A stretch of 64,000 nt of DNA from Autumnicola tepida (GTDB lineage: Bacteria > Bacteroidota > Bacteroidia > Flavobacteriales > Flavobacteriaceae), in NCBI RefSeq assembly GCF_031846485.1, contig NZ_JAVRHQ010000014.1:52604-116603 (forward strand), read 5' to 3'. The notes beneath the pieces were generated by a model that worked only from the letters and a program-made list of their open reading frames with translations, did not search any database and was not told the origin of the DNA. Below, one piece after another: positions 8,054 through 17,385 of the stretch (its first letter is position 1; every line of letters begins with the position of its first letter). The position numbers and the translations under genes were made by a program.

Positions 8054-9406
8054 ATGTTTAAAAAAATATTAATTGCCAATCGAGGGGAAATTGCCCTGCG
8101 CATTATCCGTACATGTAGGGAAATGGGGATTAAAACCGTAGCGGTTTATTCTACTGCCGATGCAGAAAGCCTTCATGTAAGGTTTGCCGATGAAGCCGTA
8201 TGCATTGGCCCTCCCCAAAGTAACCTTTCCTACTTAAAAATTTCAAATCTTATCGCTGCTGCAGAAATAACAAATGCAGACGCCATACATCCCGGTTACG
8301 GATTTTTATCTGAAAATGCCAAATTTTCCAAAATCTGTGGGGAACACGAAATTAAGTTTATTGGGGCCTCCCCAGATATGATCTCCAAAATGGGAGACAA
8401 AGCCACTGCAAAAGCGACTATGAAAGCTGCAGGCGTGCCTTGTATTCCCGGTTCAGAAGGTATCATCAAAGATTTTAACGAGTGCCAGAAGCTGGCCGAA
8501 GAAGTAGGGTATCCCGTAATGCTTAAAGCTACCGCCGGTGGTGGGGGTAAAGGCATGCGCGCCGTATGGAAGCCGGAAGACCTGGAAAACGCCTGGGAAT
8601 CGGCCAGGAAAGAAGCCGACGCCGCTTTTGGGAACGATGGGATGTACATGGAAAAGCTTATCGAAGAGCCACGCCATATCGAAATCCAGGTGGTGGGAGA
8701 CAGCAGCGGGAAAGCCTGTCACCTTTCCGAAAGGGACTGTTCCATCCAGCGCCGTCACCAGAAATTAACCGAGGAAACCCCTTCCCCGTTCATGACCGAT
8801 ACCCTCAGGAAAAAAATGGGAGAAGCTGCCGTAAAAGCGGCAGAATACATCAAGTACGAAGGTGCGGGAACAGTGGAATTTCTGGTAGATAAGCACCGTA
8901 ATTTCTACTTTATGGAGATGAATACCCGTATACAGGTAGAACATCCCATTACCGAGCAGGTGATAGATTACGACCTTATTAGGGAGCAGATCCTGGTAGC
9001 AGCAGGAGTGCCAATTTCAGGAAAAAATTACTTCCCGCAGTTACATTCTATCGAGTGCCGTATAAATGCGGAAGATCCTTACAACAACTTTCGTCCTTCC
9101 CCGGGCAAGATCACCAATATGCATGCGCCGGGTGGCCATGGGGTGAGAATAGATACCCACGTGTACAGCGGCTATATTATCCCGCCTAATTACGATTCTA
9201 TGATCGCGAAGCTAATTACCACCGCCCAAACTAGGGAGGAGGCCATCAATAAGATGAAGCGTGCGCTGGACGAATTTGTGATTGAAGGCGTAAAAACCAC
9301 CATTCCTTTTCACAGGCAGTTAATGGATGAACCTGCCTATGTAGAAGGGAACTATACCACTAAATTTATGGAGGATTTCAAAATGAACCCTCCTGAAGAA
9401 AATTAA
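8054..9406 (+). CDS. accC: Biotin carboxylase subunit of acetyl-CoA carboxylase
   Basis: 450 aa, standard length. The N-terminal domain starts FKKILIANRGEIALR. The ATP-grasp glycine loop is GGGGKGMR (about 163-170), and EMNTRIQVEHPITE marks the active site. It carboxylates the biotin of AccB using ATP and bicarbonate. It is the last gene of fabH-accB-accC and is followed by a strong terminator. Confidence 0.97.
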   Translation: MFKKILIANRGEIALRIIRTCREMGIKTVAVYSTADAESLHVRFADEAVCIGPPQSNLSYLKISNLIAAAEITNADAIHPGYGFLSENAKFSKICGEHEIKFIGASPDMISKMGDKATAKATMKAAGVPCIPGSEGIIKDFNECQKLAEEVGYPVMLKATAGGGGKGMRAVWKPEDLENAWESARKEADAAFGNDGMYMEKLIEEPRHIEIQVVGDSSGKACHLSERDCSIQRRHQKLTEETPSPFMTDTLRKKMGEAAVKAAEYIKYEGAGTVEFLVDKHRNFYFMEMNTRIQVEHPITEQVIDYDLIREQILVAAGVPISGKNYFPQLHSIECRINAEDPYNNFRPSPGKITNMHAPGGHGVRIDTHVYSGYIIPPNYDSMIAKLITTAQTREEAINKMKRALDEFVIEGVKTTIPFHRQLMDEPAYVEGNYTTKFMEDFKMNPPEEN

Positions 9407-9431
9407 TCAAAAAGGAATAATTTAAGCTAAG

Positions 9432-9458
9432 CCCCGCAATTATTATTGTGGGGTTTTT
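9432..9458 (+). terminator. Terminator after accC
   Basis: A 9-bp stem CCCCGCAAT/ATTGTGGGG with a TATT loop is followed by five Ts. Confidence 0.9.
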
Positions 9459-9471
9459 GTTTTTTGGGCGT

Positions 9472-9580
9472 TCCCGCGGGAAAACCGCGGGCGGGCTATC
9501 CGTTTTTAGTCCTGCCCTGCCCCAGCAGGGCAGGAGCTAACCACTCCTATCCCTAACGCAACCATCCCGACCTGTGGCCA
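9472..9580 (+). repeat. Hairpin-bearing dispersed repeat, module A, copy 1
   Basis: Conserved flanks CGGGCTATCCG-TTTTAGTCC and GGAGCTAACC-CT-CTATCCCT-CGCAACCA enclose a perfect hairpin (CCTGCCCTGC, loop CCCA, then its complement). A second palindrome, CCCGCGG/CCGCGGG, precedes it. The same flanks recur on the minus strand at 26960-27033 with a different but equally self-complementary stem. No coding potential. Confidence 0.8.
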
Positions 9581-9608
9581 CCCTGCCCGATGGAACCATT
9601 CAGGCGGG

Positions 9609-10222
9609 CCCTCCTTAAAAAAGGGAGCTTTTATCAGGAAATCAAAAACTCCTAAAGCATGGTATTAAAACAGCTCCTTTCCTTTTTTAAGGGAAGGTGG
9701 CTTTATCTTCGGTAGAAGATTAAGACGGAAGGGTAAAAATTGTAAAATCCTGCCTACTGCAATCCCTCCTTAAAAAAAGGAGAGGTTTTTATAAGGAAAT
9801 CAGAAACTCATAAAGCATTGTATTAAAACAGCTCCTTTCCTTTTTTAAGGGAAGGTGGCTTTATCTTCGGCAGAAGCTAAAGACGGAAGGGTCAAAATTG
9901 AAAAATCCTGCCTACTGCAATCCCTGCTTAAAAGAAGGGGAGCTTTTTATCAGGAAATCAAAAACTCATAAAGCATTGTATTAAAACAGCTCCTTCCTTT
10001 TTTTAAAGAAAGGAGGCTTTATCTTCGGCAGAAGATTAAGACGGAAGGGTAAAAATTTAAAAATTCTGCCTACTGCTATCCCTGCTTAAAAGAAGGGGAG
10101 CTTTTTATAAGGAAATCAGAAACTCATAAAAAATTTATTAAAACAGCTCCTTCCCTTTTTTAAGGGAAGGTGGCTTTATCTTCGGTAGAAGAGAAAGACG
10201 GAAGGGTAAAATTGCAAAAATC
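9609..10222 (+). repeat. About four tandem copies of a ~157-bp non-coding repeat (module B)
   Basis: Units begin near 9609, 9764, 9922 and 10080 (spacing 155, 158, 158). Each carries a CCCT(C/G)CTTAAAA palindrome, then GGAGCTTTTT, an AT-rich spacer, ACAGCTCC, a TTCCC-T(n)-AAGGGAA palindrome, and then CTTTATCTTCGG-AGAAG and GACGGAAGGGT. GGAGCT and AGCTCC within a unit can pair, so each unit can fold into a compound stem. Units 3 and 4 are most alike. It lies between the accC terminator and the FAD oxidoreductase. Too long and too gapless to be CRISPR. Confidence 0.85.
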
Positions 10223-10346
10223 CGGTACGTGGTCTATGGCACTTTATAAATTTCTAAATTTCAGGAGAGATATATTTTCGGGGCCTGCTTTTCAGTTTAT
10301 TGAGCTATTAATCTTTTTTGTAATTTCATGGCAAAGAAACCTGTAG

Positions 10347-11468
10347 ATGAACTTCTCCTATTGGGAAACCAAAACCTGGTTTTCTAACATAGATTACACA
10401 GTAATTGGCAGCGGGATTACAGGCTTGAACTGTGCCTGGTATCTGAAACAAAAATTTCCAAAAGCGAAAATCCTGGTTTTGGAACGGGGGCTTCTGCCTA
10501 ATGGCGCCAGCACTAAAAACGCCGGATTCGCCTGTTTCGGCAGCCTTTCAGAAATTCTTGAAGATCTTAAATCCCATTCCGAAGAAGAAGTGGTGGAATT
10601 AATAAAAAAGCGTGTAAATGGCTTAAAACTTCTCAGGAGAAATTTAGGAGATAACGCCATAGGTTTTAAATCCTATGGCGGATATGAAATTTTCACAAAA
10701 GAAGATGAGGAATGCTTTGATTACTGTCTCAATAAGATGGATGGGATCAACCGGATCTTAAAACCTGTTTTCCAGGAACAGGTTTTCAGCCTCGAAAAAA
10801 ATATGTTCGGCTTTAAAAGTATTCAGCATGAGTTGATTTATAATTGTTTTGAAGCCCAGATCAACACCGGCAGAATGATGGAAGCGCTGCTTCAAAAAGT
10901 GCAGGCTTCGGGAGTAAAGATTTTAAACAATGTAAATGTTCAGGAATATTCAGAAAAAGCAGATTCCGTAGAAGTTAAGACCAGCGATTTCAGTTTTGAA
11001 ACCGGAAAACTGCTTATCGCAACCAACGGTTTTGCCTCGCAACTGGGTATTGCAGAGGTAAAGCCGGCGCGGGCGCAGGTACTTATCACAAAACCCATTG
11101 AAAACCTGAAAATTAAAGGCACCTTTCATATTGACAAAGGCTTCTATTATTTTAGGAATATTGATGATCGAATCCTTTTTGGAGGCGGCAGGAACCTGGA
11201 CTTAAAAGCAGAAGAAACTACGGAATTTGCGCAAACACAATTGGTTCAAAATAAACTGGAAGAGCTGCTTGAAACCGTGATTTTGCCTAAAACCAAATTC
11301 GAAATTGACCAGCGCTGGAGCGGAATTATGGGAATGGGCGAAAGTAAAAATCCGGTGGTAAAGCAGGTGTCCAGAAATGTATATTGTGGCGTTCGTCTGG
11401 GTGGAATGGGCATAGCGATTGGCAGCCTTGTTGGAAAAGAACTCGCAGAACTTTTAGAGCATGATTAG
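10347..11468 (+). CDS. FAD-dependent oxidoreductase (DAO family)
   Basis: 373 aa. An N-terminal FAD-binding Rossmann motif IGSGITG lies near residues 21-27, followed by VLERG, which binds the ribose. The C terminus has the DAO-family closing segment GGMGIAIGSLVGKELAELL. Relatives oxidise amino acids or amines; the substrate cannot be read here. Its end overlaps mtgA by 8 nt, so the two are translationally coupled. An ATG 19 nt upstream lies in another frame and gives only a 19-codon frame. Confidence 0.85.
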   Translation: MNFSYWETKTWFSNIDYTVIGSGITGLNCAWYLKQKFPKAKILVLERGLLPNGASTKNAGFACFGSLSEILEDLKSHSEEEVVELIKKRVNGLKLLRRNLGDNAIGFKSYGGYEIFTKEDEECFDYCLNKMDGINRILKPVFQEQVFSLEKNMFGFKSIQHELIYNCFEAQINTGRMMEALLQKVQASGVKILNNVNVQEYSEKADSVEVKTSDFSFETGKLLIATNGFASQLGIAEVKPARAQVLITKPIENLKIKGTFHIDKGFYYFRNIDDRILFGGGRNLDLKAEETTEFAQTQLVQNKLEELLETVILPKTKFEIDQRWSGIMGMGESKNPVVKQVSRNVYCGVRLGGMGIAIGSLVGKELAELLEHD

Positions 11469-12132
11469 AAAAATTTTCAGGATATTCCTTAGGATTATTG
11501 GTTTCCTTTTTCTTTTTTCCATTTTGATGGTTATTGTTTACAAATGGGTGCCGGTGCCGTTTACACCGCTTATGGCTATTCGTTATTTTGAAAATCCTGA
11601 AGAAGATTTTCGGCACGACTGGGTTTCTATGGAAGAAATTTCTCCTCAGCTTCAGTTAGCCGTGGTTGCGAGTGAAGACCAGAATTTTCTAAATCATAAT
11701 GGCTTTGACTTTGACGCGATAGAAAAGGCGATTGAAAATAACAAAAAAGGAAAAAAGGTTCGCGGGGCAAGTACCATTTCACAACAAACGGCAAAGAATG
11801 TTTTTTTGTGGCCCGAAAGAAGCTGGTTTAGAAAAGGCCTGGAAGTATATTTTACATTTCTGATAGAGCTTTTCTGGAGCAAGGAAAGAATTCTAGAGGT
11901 TTATCTTAACAGTATTGAAATGGGGAAAGGTATTTATGGCGCCCAGGCTGCAGCAGAGACGTGGTTTGGAAAACCAGCGACAAATCTTTCTGTTTATGAA
12001 GCTGCTGGAATAGCTGCCATTCTCCCAAACCCCCGGGAATACAGGGCTAATCCAGCCAGCAATTATATCCAGCAGCGCAAAAACTGGATTGTACGGCAAA
12101 TGAATAATCTTGGAAAATTAAATTTCAATTGA
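11461..12132 (+). CDS. mtgA: Monofunctional biosynthetic peptidoglycan transglycosylase (GT51)
   Basis: 223 aa. One N-terminal membrane helix (about 8-28) is followed by a GT51 domain with catalytic E72 in SEDQNF and the blocks GASTISQQTAKN, KERILEVYLN and YGAQAAAE. It polymerises lipid II glycan strands at the outer face of the inner membrane and has no transpeptidase domain. Overlap with the upstream oxidoreductase suggests joint expression rather than a shared pathway. Confidence 0.95.
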   Translation: MIRKIFRIFLRIIGFLFLFSILMVIVYKWVPVPFTPLMAIRYFENPEEDFRHDWVSMEEISPQLQLAVVASEDQNFLNHNGFDFDAIEKAIENNKKGKKVRGASTISQQTAKNVFLWPERSWFRKGLEVYFTFLIELFWSKERILEVYLNSIEMGKGIYGAQAAAETWFGKPATNLSVYEAAGIAAILPNPREYRANPASNYIQQRKNWIVRQMNNLGKLNFN

Positions 12133-12223
12133 AGTTAAATCTCATTTAAACCAGGATTTTCACAACCTGGGAAGCCTGGAACCGCAAAAAAATACTTTCC
12201 AGAACAGTTCAACTAGAAAGAAA

Positions 12224-12676
12224 ATGAATAAGATAAAACAAAAATTATACAGCTCCTGTGAACAATACGTTGAGCAAAGAATTGAACGTATTAAAGCCGC
12301 TATGAACGATCTGGAAGAAGACCTGGAGAATGAAACCAAAAGCAGCGCCGGTGATAAATATGAAACCGGCCGTGAAATGATCAACCTGGAGTGGAATAAA
12401 CTATCCAGCCAGTTACAGCAATTTAAAATGCTAAACGAAACGCTGAAGAACGCAAAGAGTAGAAATGCTTCCAGTGAAATACAACTGGGAAGCCTGGTGA
12501 AGACTAACATGGCCAATTATTTTATCGCCATTCCGGCAGGACAGCTACAGGTGGCCGGAGAAACTTATTTCAGCATTGGTGCAGGCTCTCCCATAGCGCA
12601 ATTGCTGCTGAAGAAGAAGGCCGGGGAAAATTTCAGCTTTAACGGGAAAACAAATCAAATTATTTCTGTTGAATGA
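12224..12676 (+). CDS. GreA/GreB-like coiled-coil protein
   Basis: 150 aa. Residues 1-75 form a charged helical hairpin; near its tip is AGDKYETGREM, which recalls the acidic GreA tip (GDLxENAEY). Residues about 85-150 resemble the GreA C-terminal FKBP-like domain, with SPIAQLLLKKKAGENF matching the GreA pattern SPxGxALLGKKxGD. Proteins of this type are often labelled 3-oxoacyl-ACP synthase in flavobacterial genomes, but there is no thiolase fold or catalytic Cys here. A role at RNA polymerase is an inference. Confidence 0.65.
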   Translation: MNKIKQKLYSSCEQYVEQRIERIKAAMNDLEEDLENETKSSAGDKYETGREMINLEWNKLSSQLQQFKMLNETLKNAKSRNASSEIQLGSLVKTNMANYFIAIPAGQLQVAGETYFSIGAGSPIAQLLLKKKAGENFSFNGKTNQIISVE

Positions 12677-12735
12677 GTTTTAACAAATTTCGCAGGCTTT
12701 TGAAATCTATGAGGTATTAGTTTTTTACCAGAAAG

Positions 12736-13704
12736 TCAGGAGCGGGATTTTATTAGCTCTTCTGAAATTTCAAGGCCTATGCTCATTCCTTTCTCTAATG
12801 CCGAATCATTTTCAAAAAAAATATTCTGCCCGTCCAGGCGGCCCTCTATCAGCCATACGTTACCCTGAAAATAGGAATTTTTAACCTGCGCTTTTATGGC
12901 GGACTTATCTTTTAAACTAATTTCTTCCGGGTACAGGATGATTTTTTTCCTGCCTTTTTCTCCAGGCTTGATGCTTTTTAAGAGCACCTGGTTAACCTCT
13001 CCAAAGAGGGAGGCTACATAGGCATTGGGCGGATTTTTATATAATTCTTCGGGAGGGGCTTCCGCATAAACCTTATGGTTTTTCAGAACAATGGTGTTAT
13101 CGGCAAAAGAGAGGGCATCGGTACTATCATGCGTGGCCACAATACAGCTGATGTTTTCTTTTTTTAAATAAGCAAAAAGCCGCCGGCGCAGGTTGTTTTT
13201 CCTGAACTGGTCTATATGGCTAAAAGGTTCATCTAAAAGGATAATTTCAGGTTTTTTTGCCAAAGCCCTCGCCAGTGCCACCCTTTGCTGTTGCCCCCCG
13301 CTCAGGTTTTTTGCTTTTACATCTTTTAGTTCAGTCATCTCCACTACTTCCAGCAGTTCCATTACCCGCTTTTTTTTCTTAACGGGAAACATGTTACTCA
13401 GGTATTTTCCCACATTATCGGCTACGCTTAGCGGGGGCATCAGGTCGAAATCCTGGGCCAGGTACTTCATAAAGTCGTGCCCGGGAACAAGGTTAAAGGC
13501 CGGGCCCAAAAGCTGCTCTTCATTTCGGTAAATCCCGCCTTCAACATCAAACAGGCCGTAGATAATTTTTAGCAGCGTACTTTTTCCGCAGCCGCTTTCC
13601 CCGATAACCGAAACATGTTCGCCCTGCTGCACCCTTAGATGAATGTTCTCTAATACGGGATTTTCATCATCATATGAAAAAGAGACATTTTTTAGCTTCA
13701 GCAT
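12736..13704 (-). CDS. ABC transporter ATP-binding protein
   Basis: 322 aa. Walker A is GESGCGKST (35-43), the signature is LSGGQQQR (134-141), Walker B is IILLDEP (154-160), and the switch His is in ATHDSTDA. A further 90-residue C-terminal region (from about 235, VNQVLLKSIK) looks like the regulatory domain of importer ATPases of the PotA/FbpC type. No permease or binding-protein gene is adjacent, so its partner and substrate are unknown. Confidence 0.88.
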   Translation of the reverse strand: MLKLKNVSFSYDDENPVLENIHLRVQQGEHVSVIGESGCGKSTLLKIIYGLFDVEGGIYRNEEQLLGPAFNLVPGHDFMKYLAQDFDLMPPLSVADNVGKYLSNMFPVKKKKRVMELLEVVEMTELKDVKAKNLSGGQQQRVALARALAKKPEIILLDEPFSHIDQFRKNNLRRRLFAYLKKENISCIVATHDSTDALSFADNTIVLKNHKVYAEAPPEELYKNPPNAYVASLFGEVNQVLLKSIKPGEKGRKKIILYPEEISLKDKSAIKAQVKNSYFQGNVWLIEGRLDGQNIFFENDSALEKGMSIGLEISEELIKSRS

Positions 13705-13760
13705 AAAATTTTTATTTTGGGTAATAATTGAAGATAAGATTTTCTGGCAGGGAAGAAATA

Positions 13761-13798
13761 AAAAAGCTGTTCAAAATGCGCCATTTGAACAGCTTTTT
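13761..13798 (-). terminator. Terminator after the prolyl oligopeptidase gene
   Basis: A 15-bp stem with core AGCTGTTCAAA/TTTGAACAGCT carries a T run when read on the minus strand. It isolates the ABC ATPase gene from the upstream peptidase gene. Confidence 0.85.
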
Positions 13799-13900
13799 AA
13801 ATTCAATTATTTCAGAAGCAGTAAATTTTATAACAGCCTAAACGGAAGCAGAATCTTTTCCTGCTAAAACGTTCAATTTTGCTTAAAACTGGTAAAAATA

Positions 13901-16057
13901 TCAGCCTTTTACTTTTTCTTCAACTTTGTTAGGTAAAACCTCGTAACCCATATTATAAAGGGTAAAGCCAAAAATATCGGCATACTCTTCAATAATCATT
14001 TTAGTTGGTTTTCCGGCACCATGACCCGCCTTGGTTTCAATCCTGATTAACACGGGCTCGTTCCCGGCCTGTTTTTCCTGTAACTCGGCGGCAAATTTGA
14101 AGGAATGTGCAGGCACCACCCGATCGTCATGGTCTCCCGTGGTAACGAGCGTGGCGGGGTATTCCACACCTTCCTTAACATTATGTACGGGAGAATAGCC
14201 GTAGAGATAGTCAAACATTTCTTTACTGTCTTCGGCAGTACCATAATCATAAGCCCAGCCCGCGCCGGCAGTAAAGGTGTGGTAACGCAACATATCCATT
14301 ACCCCAACGGCTGGCAAAGCAACTTTCATAAGATCTGGCCTTTGCGTCATGGTGGCGCCAACCAGCAACCCTCCATTAGAGCCCCCGCGAATGGCAAGGT
14401 AATCCCTGGAAGTGTAGTTATTGTCAATTAAATATTCGGCGGCAGCGATAAAATCGTCGAAAACGTTCTGCTTTTTCATTTTAATACCGGCGTCATGCCA
14501 TTCCCTTCCATATTCTCCCCCTCCACGAAGATTTGGAACTGCATAAATGCCGCCCTGTTCCAGCCATACTGCGTTTGCGGTACTAAAAGAAGGTGTAAGG
14601 CTAATGTTAAAGCCGCCGTAGCCGTATAAAATCGTAGGATTTTTGCCGTTAAGCTCGAGGCCTTTTTTATGGGTTATGATCATCGGAACTTTAGTGCCAT
14701 CTTTTGAAGTAAAGAACACCTGCTTACTTTCATAATTATCAGAATTAAAGTCGATGTTTGGCTTGTTGTAAACTTCTGAAGTCCCTTCTTCAATATTGTA
14801 CTTATAGATAGTTCCCGGGGTTACATAGTTGGTGAAATTGTAGTACAGCACCTTGTCTTCCTTTTTGGCGCCAAATCCGCCGGCAGAACCTATGCCAGGA
14901 AGTTCCACATCCCGTACAAGATTTCCCTGGTAATCATATTGTTTGACCTTCGAAATGGCGTCTTCCATATATTCCGCGAAAAAATAGCCTCCCGCGGTTG
15001 ATGTGCTTAAAACATTTTCAGTCTCCGGAATAAAATCTTCCCAGTTTTCCGGCTGCGGATTGGCAGCATCTACGGTTACAATTCTTCGGTTTGGAGCATC
15101 AAGATTGGTGACAATGTACAACTTGCTGCCTTCGTTATCAATCACATAAGAATCGGTGTCTTCATTGCCGATAATGGTCGTTAACTCCGGGTTCTTTTCA
15201 GAAAGGTCCATCATAAAAAGTTTTCCTCCGGAAGTGGAATTTCTTGCTGAAATGAACAAATAGCGGTTGTCTTCGCTTACACTGCCCCCCACGTAACGGT
15301 GTTTCTGGTCCTGAGTCCCGCCGAAAATAAGCTTATCTTCACTTTGTTTGGTTCCTAATTTATGATAGAACAGGCGGTGCTGATCGGTTTTTGCTGAAAG
15401 TTCACTGCCTTCAGGTTTTTCGTAACTGGAGTAATAGAAACCTTCATTCCCTTTCCAGGAAACCCCGCTGAACTTTACATCACGAATGGTATCCTCAGCG
15501 ATTTCTTTGGTTTCGGCATCCAGAACAATAATCTTCCTCCAGTCGCTTCCTCCTTCAGAAATGCTGTAGGCGGCCATTTTCCCGTTTTCTGAAAAGCTCA
15601 GGCCGCTAAGCGAAGTGGTCCCGTCTTCACTAAATTTATTAGGATCCAGGAAAACCTCGGGTTCAGCATCTTCAGATTTTTTCCTGTAAACCACATACTG
15701 GTTCTGCAAACCGTCGTTCTTATAGAAATAAATATAGTCTCCTTCAGTAAAGGGAGAGCCTATTTTTTCATAATTCCAGAGTTCAGAAAGGCGGTTTTCA
15801 AGGTCTTTTTTAAAGGGGATGTTTTTAAGGTAGTCAAAAGTTACCTCATTCTGGGCTTCCACCCAGTTTTCAGTTTCTTCACTTCTGTCGTCTTCCAGCC
15901 AGCGGTAAGGATCTTTTACTTCGGTGCCAAAATAATTGGTGACAGTGTCTACTTTCTTTGTTTCAGGGTAATTCAAAGCGGTTTCTTTTTCATTTTTTGA
16001 ATTATCGCAGGCGGCTAATGCCCCTATTGCGAAAATCGCGGTTATCATTTTTTTCAT
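13901..16057 (-). CDS. Prolyl oligopeptidase (S9A) lipoprotein
   Basis: 718 aa. A lipoprotein signal ends LAAC (Cys about 16). A propeller domain (about 75-420) is followed by an alpha/beta-hydrolase domain with the catalytic triad: Ser in GGSNGGL (about 557), Asp in GDHDDRV (about 642) and His in AGHGAG (about 678). It cleaves short peptides after proline, probably in the periplasm, as the lipobox suggests. It is a single-gene unit with a terminator on each side. Confidence 0.94.
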   Translation of the reverse strand: MKKMITAIFAIGALAACDNSKNEKETALNYPETKKVDTVTNYFGTEVKDPYRWLEDDRSEETENWVEAQNEVTFDYLKNIPFKKDLENRLSELWNYEKIGSPFTEGDYIYFYKNDGLQNQYVVYRKKSEDAEPEVFLDPNKFSEDGTTSLSGLSFSENGKMAAYSISEGGSDWRKIIVLDAETKEIAEDTIRDVKFSGVSWKGNEGFYYSSYEKPEGSELSAKTDQHRLFYHKLGTKQSEDKLIFGGTQDQKHRYVGGSVSEDNRYLFISARNSTSGGKLFMMDLSEKNPELTTIIGNEDTDSYVIDNEGSKLYIVTNLDAPNRRIVTVDAANPQPENWEDFIPETENVLSTSTAGGYFFAEYMEDAISKVKQYDYQGNLVRDVELPGIGSAGGFGAKKEDKVLYYNFTNYVTPGTIYKYNIEEGTSEVYNKPNIDFNSDNYESKQVFFTSKDGTKVPMIITHKKGLELNGKNPTILYGYGGFNISLTPSFSTANAVWLEQGGIYAVPNLRGGGEYGREWHDAGIKMKKQNVFDDFIAAAEYLIDNNYTSRDYLAIRGGSNGGLLVGATMTQRPDLMKVALPAVGVMDMLRYHTFTAGAGWAYDYGTAEDSKEMFDYLYGYSPVHNVKEGVEYPATLVTTGDHDDRVVPAHSFKFAAELQEKQAGNEPVLIRIETKAGHGAGKPTKMIIEEYADIFGFTLYNMGYEVLPNKVEEKVKG

Positions 16058-16110
16058 AGGCGGGAGATAATGTTTTAAGATGCGGCGGTGAGGCTGCAGT
16101 ATTGGTTATT

Positions 16111-16147
16111 AAAAACGCCCGTAAGATACAATCTCACGGGCGTTTCT
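16111..16147 (-). terminator. Terminator after asd
   Basis: The stem AAACGCCCGT/ACGGGCGTTT is followed by a T run on the minus strand. It lies between asd and the peptidase gene. Confidence 0.85.
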
Positions 16148-16171
16148 AAAACAGAGATTTAGAAAAATTAT

Positions 16172-17161
16172 CTAAATGAGTTTATTTTCCAATAAATATT
16201 CTGCGATTTGCACGGCGTTGGTTGCCGCTCCCTTCCTAAGGTTATCGGCTACAACCCACATGTTTAGGGTGTTTGGCTGAGAATAATCCCTCCTGATTCT
16301 TCCCACAAAAACATCATCTTTTCCTTCGGCATAAATAGGCATGGGATAAGTATTGGTGTCGGGATTGTCCTGAACAGTCACTCCGGGAAAATCGCTTAAA
16401 ACTTTTCGAACTTCATTCTCGTCAAAATCCGATTCAAATTCCACGTTGACCGCTTCACTGTGGCCTCCCACAACAGGAATCCTGATCGCTGTGGCGCTAA
16501 CGTTAACCGAATCGTCTCCCAGGATCTTCTTGGTTTCCTTGGTAAGTTTCATTTCTTCTTTGGTATAGCCGTTTTCTTCAAAAACATCGCAATGTGGCAA
16601 TGCATTTTTGTGGATGGGATAAGGATAGGCCATTTCGCCTTTTTCCCCGGCATATTCATTTTCCAGCTGCTGAACGGCCTTTACGCCGGTTCCGGTGATA
16701 GATTGGTAGGTAGAAACCACCACCCGCTTAATTTTATATTTATCGTGCAAGGGTTTTAAAGCCATTAATAACTGGATGGTAGAGCAGTTGGGATTGGCGA
16801 TAATTTTATCTTCTTTGGTAAGCTCTCTGGCATTAATCTCGGGAATTACCAGTTTTTTAGTGGCATCCATTCTCCAAGCTGAAGAATTATCTACCACGGT
16901 AGTTCCCGCTTCGGCGAATTTAGGGGCCCATTCCAGCGAAGTCTCGCCGCCTGCTGAAAAAATAGCGAGATCTGGCTTTTTGGAAACAGCGGTTTCAAGG
17001 CCAATCACTTCATATTCCTTTCCCCTGAAATTCACTTTTTTACCCACCGATCTTTCCGAAGCAACCGGATATAATTCGTCTACAGGAAAATTTCTTTCCT
17101 CCAGCACTTTTAACATTACCTGGCCTACCATTCCCGTAGCGCCTACTACTGCTATATTCAT
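16172..17161 (-). CDS. asd: Aspartate-semialdehyde dehydrogenase
   Basis: 329 aa. The NADP-binding loop is GATGMVGQ (8-15). The catalytic Cys126 lies in NPNCSTIQ, and the later active-site His is in GGHSEAVN. It reduces aspartyl phosphate to aspartate semialdehyde for the lysine/diaminopimelate, threonine and methionine pathways. Single-gene unit. Confidence 0.97.
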   Translation of the reverse strand: MNIAVVGATGMVGQVMLKVLEERNFPVDELYPVASERSVGKKVNFRGKEYEVIGLETAVSKKPDLAIFSAGGETSLEWAPKFAEAGTTVVDNSSAWRMDATKKLVIPEINARELTKEDKIIANPNCSTIQLLMALKPLHDKYKIKRVVVSTYQSITGTGVKAVQQLENEYAGEKGEMAYPYPIHKNALPHCDVFEENGYTKEEMKLTKETKKILGDDSVNVSATAIRIPVVGGHSEAVNVEFESDFDENEVRKVLSDFPGVTVQDNPDTNTYPMPIYAEGKDDVFVGRIRRDYSQPNTLNMWVVADNLRKGAATNAVQIAEYLLENKLI

Positions 17162-17312
17162 TATTAATTATTTTTTGTGAAGACCTTATAAGGGTCCTGT
17201 TACTCTTCTGGTGCAAATGTATTATACAAAATAATTATGCCCCTATGCTAAGCACTTAAAATTGACTGAGATATGGGTTTTTATACCAATTTGTACATTT
17301 TGTTAAAAAAAG

Positions 17313-17334
17313 ACCCCTCGCTTTCACAAGGGGT
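17313..17334 (-). terminator. Terminator after mscL
   Basis: The stem ACCCCT/AGGGGT carries a seven-T run on the minus strand, downstream of the mscL stop. Confidence 0.8.
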
Positions 17335-17385
17335 TTAGGTTAATTGTTACTTCTAAAAATGTGCAGTATAGCGGTGCACGTATTT

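Noticed and set aside
9609..10222. Possible CRISPR array
   Set aside because: Units are ~157 bp and contiguous, with no short direct repeats alternating with unique spacers, and no cas genes are in the window.
12224..12676. 3-oxoacyl-ACP synthase label
   Set aside because: 150 aa with no thiolase motifs or catalytic Cys; GreA-like features fit better.
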